DNA of 64,000 nt. Origin: SXRF01 sp038043465 (GTDB taxonomy: Bacteria > Pseudomonadota > Alphaproteobacteria > Rickettsiales > SXRF01). The notes beneath the pieces were generated by a model. That model was given only the letters and a program-made list of their open reading frames with translations, did not search any database and was not told where the DNA came from. This document shows, piece after piece, positions 60,228-64,000 of the stretch (positions are counted from its first letter, which is position 1; each line of letters begins with the position of its first letter). Made by a program: the position numbers and the translations under genes. The stretch spans positions 248,001 to 312,000 of the forward strand of contig JBBTBX010000006.1 of the NCBI GenBank assembly GCA_038043465.1, read 5' to 3'.

Positions 60228-60298
60228 ACGTGATTTTTTTTATAATTTGTGATAAAATCCTCCGAAAAGCTGAATTTTACCAAAAGCAAAGAGAATAG
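60146..60298 (+). CDS. Repeat-encoded small ORF (50 residues), doubtful
   Basis: The frame starts at an ATG inside the 117-bp repeat, reads MKIASRKRDFTRRRQRQND then IILLVNY, and runs on to a TAG at 60296-60298, directly before the ATG of the next gene. The repeat-encoded part is strongly basic and matches the open frame of copy 1 apart from Ser/Thr and Ala/Gly changes. No Shine-Dalgarno is obvious. Real translation is uncertain. Confidence 0.25.
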   Translation: MKIASRKRDFTRRRQRQNDGIILLVNYNVIFFIICDKILRKAEFYQKQRE

Positions 60299-60769
60299 AT
60301 GGCTATTAATAATAACGAAGGTCCAAAGCTACAGGATGTAAATGCGCTGATGCAACAAATGGCAGCAGGCGGTCAGAGTAGTGGTGGTGACGACAGCAAT
60401 AAAAACCAGTTTGAGACTATCACCGATGGTCTTGCCACTCAATTGACACGCCTGCTTGGCAAACTGAGTTTTGGTCTTATAAAAATCAGGCTAAGAACTT
60501 TGGGTTCAACTGGAGTTACTAAGCAGTTCGATATGGCAGGATTTGCTGCTAAATCTATCAATGAAGGTGCGCCAACAGCAGCTGCAAGAGGTGGGGTACT
60601 GGCAAATACCGCACAAAAAGTCGGCTTAACCAGACCTGATTTCGGCTCTATTGCCAAACCACTCATAGAAGGTTTCCCTGTTCAGAGCATGTCCTATGCA
60701 TCACTTGGCAACCTCACCCCGATGGATACTGGCGGCAGTAGTGGCAGAGGCGGAATCGGGCTTGCCTAG
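60299..60769 (+). CDS. Hypothetical protein
   Basis: A 156-residue protein of no recognised family. It has a polar, Gln/Gly/Asn-rich N-terminus (about 1-40), a central helical segment FETITDGLATQLTRLLGKLS (about 40-59), and a Gly/Ser-rich C-terminus ending GRGGIGLA. No signal peptide or membrane helix. An AAGAGAA precedes the ATG. It lies 66 bp before pntAA on the same strand, possibly co-transcribed, but no functional link is visible. Confidence 0.6.
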   Translation: MAINNNEGPKLQDVNALMQQMAAGGQSSGGDDSNKNQFETITDGLATQLTRLLGKLSFGLIKIRLRTLGSTGVTKQFDMAGFAAKSINEGAPTAAARGGVLANTAQKVGLTRPDFGSIAKPLIEGFPVQSMSYASLGNLTPMDTGGSSGRGGIGLA

Positions 60770-60835
60770 CTTTTTATCCTTTGCAGTCTTACAAAAAATC
60801 TATTAGATAGTGGCTGAAATAATGGCGGGTTAATT

Positions 60836-61951
60836 ATGAAAATTGCTATATTGCGCGAACAGATAGAAGGTGAACGCCGGGTTGCAGCCACACCGGATAC
60901 GGTGAAAAAGTATATAGCACTAGGTGCTTCTGTTAGCATTGAGAGTAATGCGGGCTTCGGCATATCTATTTCTGATTCGGATTATGAAGCAGCAGGAGCT
61001 GCCATATCCGGTGACATAAGCGATGCTGATATAATTTTATGCGTACGTGCGCCTTCTGCAAAAATTTTAACCTCCGCAAAAGAAAATGTTATACTGGCTG
61101 GAATGCTTGATCCTTACACTGAAAGTGAAAAAATTACTATTTATAAACAGCAAAAAATTTCTGCTTTTTCGCTGGAATTGCTGCCGCGCATATCACGGGC
61201 ACAATCAATGGATGTGCTGTCTTCACAAAGTAACTTAGCTGGATACCGCGCGGTTATTGACGCTGTGTCAACACTGGGTAAAGCTGTCCCGATGATGATG
61301 ACCGCAGCCGGAACTATTGCTCCGGCCAAAGTTCTGGTGCTTGGCGCGGGTGTTGCTGGTCTGCAGGCAATCGCCACGGCTAAACGTCTTGGAGCTGTAG
61401 TTTCCGCTTTCGATGTTCGCCCTGTAGCTAAAGAGCAGGTAGAAAGCTTAGGTGCTAAATTCATTGAGGTTGCAGCCAGCGAATCTGGGGAAGCCAGTGG
61501 TGGTTATGCCAAAGAAATGAGCGAAGATTACAAGCGCAAACAAAGTGAGTTAATCGCTGAAACTATCATCAAACAGGATATAGTAATTTCTACGGCACTT
61601 ATTCCCGGTCGTCCAGCACCGGTTTTAATCACCGAAGAAATGGTAAAAAACATGAAACAAGGTTCAGTTATTGTTGACCTGGCAGCGGCAAGCGGTGGTA
61701 ATTGCCCGCTTACCGAACTGGACAAAACCGTAGTGAAACATAGAGTAATGCTGATCGGTTACAGCAATATGCCGAGTCGCGTAGCAATTGATGCCAGCCA
61801 GCTTTATGCCCGCAACCTTTATAACTTTATTTCCACTTTGCTCATTGAAAAAAACTCCATAAATGTTCGGTGGGACGATGAACTGGTAAAGGGTACACTG
61901 CTTACCCATAATGGTGAGACTGCTCACTCTATGTTTGCAAAACAAGCTTAA
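60836..61951 (+). CDS. pntAA: NAD(P) transhydrogenase subunit alpha part 1
   Basis: A 371-residue soluble NAD(H)-binding domain I of the proton-translocating transhydrogenase. It begins MKIAILREQIEGERRVAATP; the NAD site is VLVLGAGVAGLQAIATAKRL (about 165-184) with VVSAFDVRPV; the RQD-loop-like region and the mobile loop MSEDYKRKQSELIAETIIKQ (about 226-245) are present. The split alpha subunit (domain I separate from the membrane part) is the alphaproteobacterial form. pntAB follows after 51 bp. Confidence 0.95.
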   Translation: MKIAILREQIEGERRVAATPDTVKKYIALGASVSIESNAGFGISISDSDYEAAGAAISGDISDADIILCVRAPSAKILTSAKENVILAGMLDPYTESEKITIYKQQKISAFSLELLPRISRAQSMDVLSSQSNLAGYRAVIDAVSTLGKAVPMMMTAAGTIAPAKVLVLGAGVAGLQAIATAKRLGAVVSAFDVRPVAKEQVESLGAKFIEVAASESGEASGGYAKEMSEDYKRKQSELIAETIIKQDIVISTALIPGRPAPVLITEEMVKNMKQGSVIVDLAAASGGNCPLTELDKTVVKHRVMLIGYSNMPSRVAIDASQLYARNLYNFISTLLIEKNSINVRWDDELVKGTLLTHNGETAHSMFAKQA

Positions 61952-62002
61952 AAACTATATAAGAAAAAAATCCTACATGTGGATTTTGTATAATGAGGAA
62001 TT

Positions 62003-62410
62003 ATGTTTGACGGTGAAATTATAACCCAAAAAGCCGATAATCTTGCACAGCAAGCTGCCGAACTTGCTGAAGACATTAACGCAATGAATTTGCAATTACA
62101 GCAGCAAGGAGCAATCGACCCGTTTATTTTCGGTCTTACAGTTTTTGTGCTGGCGTGTTTTGTTGGATATTACGTGGTCTGGAAAGTGACCCCTGCCCTG
62201 CACACTCCACTTATGGCAGTAACCAATGCTATTTCCGGAATTATCGTAGTTGGTGCAATCATCGCGCTGGGGCCAGATGGGTATGGGTTTTCACACTTGT
62301 ACGGTTTTATCGCGGTGGTGATAGCCTCTATTAATATATTCGGCGGGTTTGTGGTAACTCACCGTATGCTCTCCATGTTCCAGAAAAAGCCGGTTAAAGA
62401 GAAGCACTAA
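62003..62410 (+). CDS. pntAB: NAD(P) transhydrogenase subunit alpha part 2
   Basis: A 135-residue membrane subunit with three to four helices (FIFGLTVFVLACFVGYYVVW, LMAVTNAISGIIVVGAIIAL, FIAVVIASINIFGGFVVTHR). HTPLMAVTNAISGI is the family signature, and RMLSMFQKK ends it. The membrane and NADP-binding beta subunit gene pntB is expected next but is absent: a convergent SH3 gene begins 2 bp beyond. Confidence 0.95.
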   Translation: MFDGEIITQKADNLAQQAAELAEDINAMNLQLQQQGAIDPFIFGLTVFVLACFVGYYVVWKVTPALHTPLMAVTNAISGIIVVGAIIALGPDGYGFSHLYGFIAVVIASINIFGGFVVTHRMLSMFQKKPVKEKH

Positions 62411-62412
62411 AT

Positions 62413-62907
62413 TTATTCTATTATTTCGTCAGGATATACTCCCCATATTCCGGTTTTTTCGATCCATCCCTTGTGACCGTTAATATGAATACGACACCAG
62501 CTCCTAGTACACTCAACTAGCTTGCAAACTACCGTTGGCTCAACTTTAAGCAGAGGTTTAGCCTCTTTTTCATGGTCCTTCCTCACAATTTGCGACTTTT
62601 TACCTTTAATAATAACATTCCGTTTCCCATCCAGCATGGTTTTATGCACCCAACCGCTTGTGCCTTCAGAATCGTTGATTTTTCTCCACATATCAAACTC
62701 TTCGATAACTTCTACCGGCATCCCTTCTCTTCTATAAACCCAGGAAATAGGATAACGAGTGCCTGGACCAGTGCGAACATTAACCTCATCAGATTTAAGG
62801 GAAACAAAGCGAGGAATAGGCAAGCCACTATTACCCGCGGCCACAGCAGAAAAAGGTGGCGCCGAGCACAAAATCAAGGCGCAGACAAAAATTAATCTAT
62901 AAAACAT
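62413..62907 (-). CDS. Secreted bacterial SH3-domain protein
   Basis: A 164-residue exported protein. A signal peptide (LIFVCALILCSAPPFSAVAA, about 5-24) precedes two SH3-like modules: VNVRTGPGTRYPISWVYRRE (about 43-62) with GWVHKTMLDG, and VCKLVECTRSWCRIHINGHK with GWIEKTGIWGVYP. This is the alphaproteobacterial SH3_4/DUF1058 type, probably periplasmic and linked to the cell envelope. Two Cys pairs may form disulfides. It converges on pntAB with a 2-bp gap. Confidence 0.9.
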   Translation of the reverse strand: MFYRLIFVCALILCSAPPFSAVAAGNSGLPIPRFVSLKSDEVNVRTGPGTRYPISWVYRREGMPVEVIEEFDMWRKINDSEGTSGWVHKTMLDGKRNVIIKGKKSQIVRKDHEKEAKPLLKVEPTVVCKLVECTRSWCRIHINGHKGWIEKTGIWGVYPDEIIE

Positions 62908-63068
62908 AATATGTTATAATACCAACATCTCAAGCTTTTGAAAAGAGCGTAAATCTAATCGATAATAAATTGCATATTACCCATTTATGTGATAGAGGCA
63001 TGCTGTTGAAAATATAGCTTTGTCTCAATTAAGATATAAAATTTATACAAAAATAAGGGAAAAATATC

Positions 63069-64000
63069 ATGCATCGCCCACGCAATCTGGTAAATAATCA
63101 GCTTCTGTTAGCTCTAACCACATCGGCTTTAGTAATGTCTCCTGTAGTTGCAGGTGCTGTGGTTATTCCAGATACAGCACGCCCAGAAAATATTCAGCGT
63201 CAACTGCAGATTAATACCCAACGTCCAGAACTCAGCAAAAACCAGATTATCACCGTGCAAGAGCAAGGTGGCGGAAAAGAACTTAAGGGCAATATTGCTT
63301 TTACCTTGAAGTCTGTGCGTTTTGAAGGTTCAAAAAATTTAAATCCCAACGATCTTATACGGTTCTATAAGGACAAGCTAGGCAAAAGCGTTACTCTCAA
63401 TGAACTCAATAAAATGGCAGCCAGTGTCACTTCTCATTACCGTAATGAAGGGTTTATATTGACCCGTGCCGTTGTTCCTCCACAGAGAATAGAAAACGGA
63501 ATTGTAACAGTACGTGTTATTGAAGGTTTTGTAAGCGATGTACAGCTGAAGGGTGATGTTGGTAATTCCAACAGTATCCTATATAGCTATGCTGAAAAAA
63601 TAAAACAGGCTAAACCTCTTGATGCAGAAACCCTTGAACGTTATCTGTTGCTTATGGAAGATCTACCAGGAGTGGAAGCTCGCGCGGTTATCCAGCCATC
63701 CTCAACAACGCCGGGCGCATCACAAGTAGTTGTAAATATTAAACGCAACAAGTTTGAAGGCAGCACTTTAGTTCTGAACAATCGTGGTACGCGTTATTTA
63801 GGTCCGGTTCAGGCAACCGGCGTGCTTGCTGTCAATAACCTAATGCAACAGGACGAACAGACATCTCTACGTGTCATAAACACTATTTTCTATCCTGATG
63901 AACTTAAATATTTTGGCGCACGCCACGAACATGCGGTTGGCAGTTACGGTACTAAGGTTATATTGGATGGCGAGTTTATTGCAACCAAGCCTGGATATAC
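63069..64000 (+). CDS. Two-partner secretion transporter (TpsB, ShlB/FhaC/HecB family), partial
   Basis: The first 310 codons of an outer-membrane transporter, cut by the window edge. A ribosome site AAGGGA precedes the ATG. A signal peptide (LLLALTTSALVMSPVVAGAV, about 12-31) is followed by a Gln-rich helix-like segment, POTRA 1 with FTLKSVRFEGSKNLNPNDLI (about 79-98) and VPPQRIENGIVTVRVIEGFV (about 136-155), POTRA 2 with LLLMEDLPGVEARAVIQPSS, and the start of the barrel (FEGSTLVLNNRGTRYLGPVQ). The secreted TpsA partner should lie beyond the right edge. Confidence 0.9.
   Translation, partial: MHRPRNLVNNQLLLALTTSALVMSPVVAGAVVIPDTARPENIQRQLQINTQRPELSKNQIITVQEQGGGKELKGNIAFTLKSVRFEGSKNLNPNDLIRFYKDKLGKSVTLNELNKMAASVTSHYRNEGFILTRAVVPPQRIENGIVTVRVIEGFVSDVQLKGDVGNSNSILYSYAEKIKQAKPLDAETLERYLLLMEDLPGVEARAVIQPSSTTPGASQVVVNIKRNKFEGSTLVLNNRGTRYLGPVQATGVLAVNNLMQQDEQTSLRVINTIFYPDELKYFGARHEHAVGSYGTKVILDGEFIATKPGY

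Overview
The window looks like chromosome from an AT-rich alphaproteobacterium. The evidence is a SURF1 - threonine synthase - M16 peptidase block, a CBP3/UQCC-type ubiquinol-cytochrome c chaperone, RpoH, a split-alpha transhydrogenase (PntAA plus PntAB), pyruvate phosphate dikinase and an alphaproteobacterial DUF1013/TrcR regulator. Many short palindromic or short-unit repeats, some inside coding frames, recall Rickettsiales-like genomes, but the order cannot be fixed from this window. No rRNA, tRNA, CRISPR array, transposase or prophage was seen.

Layout. 1-5.5 kb: end of an unknown gene, a FadN-type beta-oxidation enzyme, a TonB-dependent receptor and a LuxI-like acyl-homoserine-lactone synthase. 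5.8-29.8 kb: one leftward run of 21 surface-polysaccharide genes with overlaps or tiny gaps. It encodes glycosyltransferases, an O-antigen ligase/polymerase, a PglK-type ABC flippase, GDP-fucose and putative GDP-perosamine enzymes, and a cassette combining a NeuB-like synthase, a CMP-sugar cytidylyltransferase, four methyltransferases, a Nudix-like protein, a CBS-fused nucleotide-sugar dehydrogenase and a HAD phosphatase. 30.0-32.2 kb: the divergent initiating sugar-phosphate transferase and manC. Together these could build a lipid-linked glycan from GDP-mannose-derived sugars and an ulosonic-acid-like sugar, flip it by ABC transporter and ligate or polymerise it.

32.2-56.7 kb: housekeeping genes (trxB, peroxiredoxin, surf1, thrC, M16 peptidase, UQCC, rpoH, cysS, gltX, ppdK, glyS, panD, phzF, glyQ, holC, pepA, lptF, lptG). 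Small accessory modules sit between them: two brnTA pairs, one parDE pair, a Fic protein and a four-helix-bundle gene. 57-64 kb: a small HTH protein, TrcR, an enoyl-CoA hydratase, a pilin-like protein, an orphan protein, pntAA-pntAB, an SH3 protein and the start of a two-partner-secretion transporter.

The most unusual structure is at the ppdK/gltX junction. A four-helix-bundle (PF05635-type) gene is bounded by inverted arrays of five heptamers of consensus NGGTYAG, running from the gltX start codon to the ppdK stop codon; a third array of five heptamers lies inside cysS. Other notable points are a 117-bp repeat in two inverted copies that keeps an open reading frame, an in-frame palindromic insertion in glyS, an inverted octamer array between pepA and lptF, three toxin-antitoxin operons whose promoters predict leaderless mRNAs, and iterated AATAGGT boxes upstream of fic.
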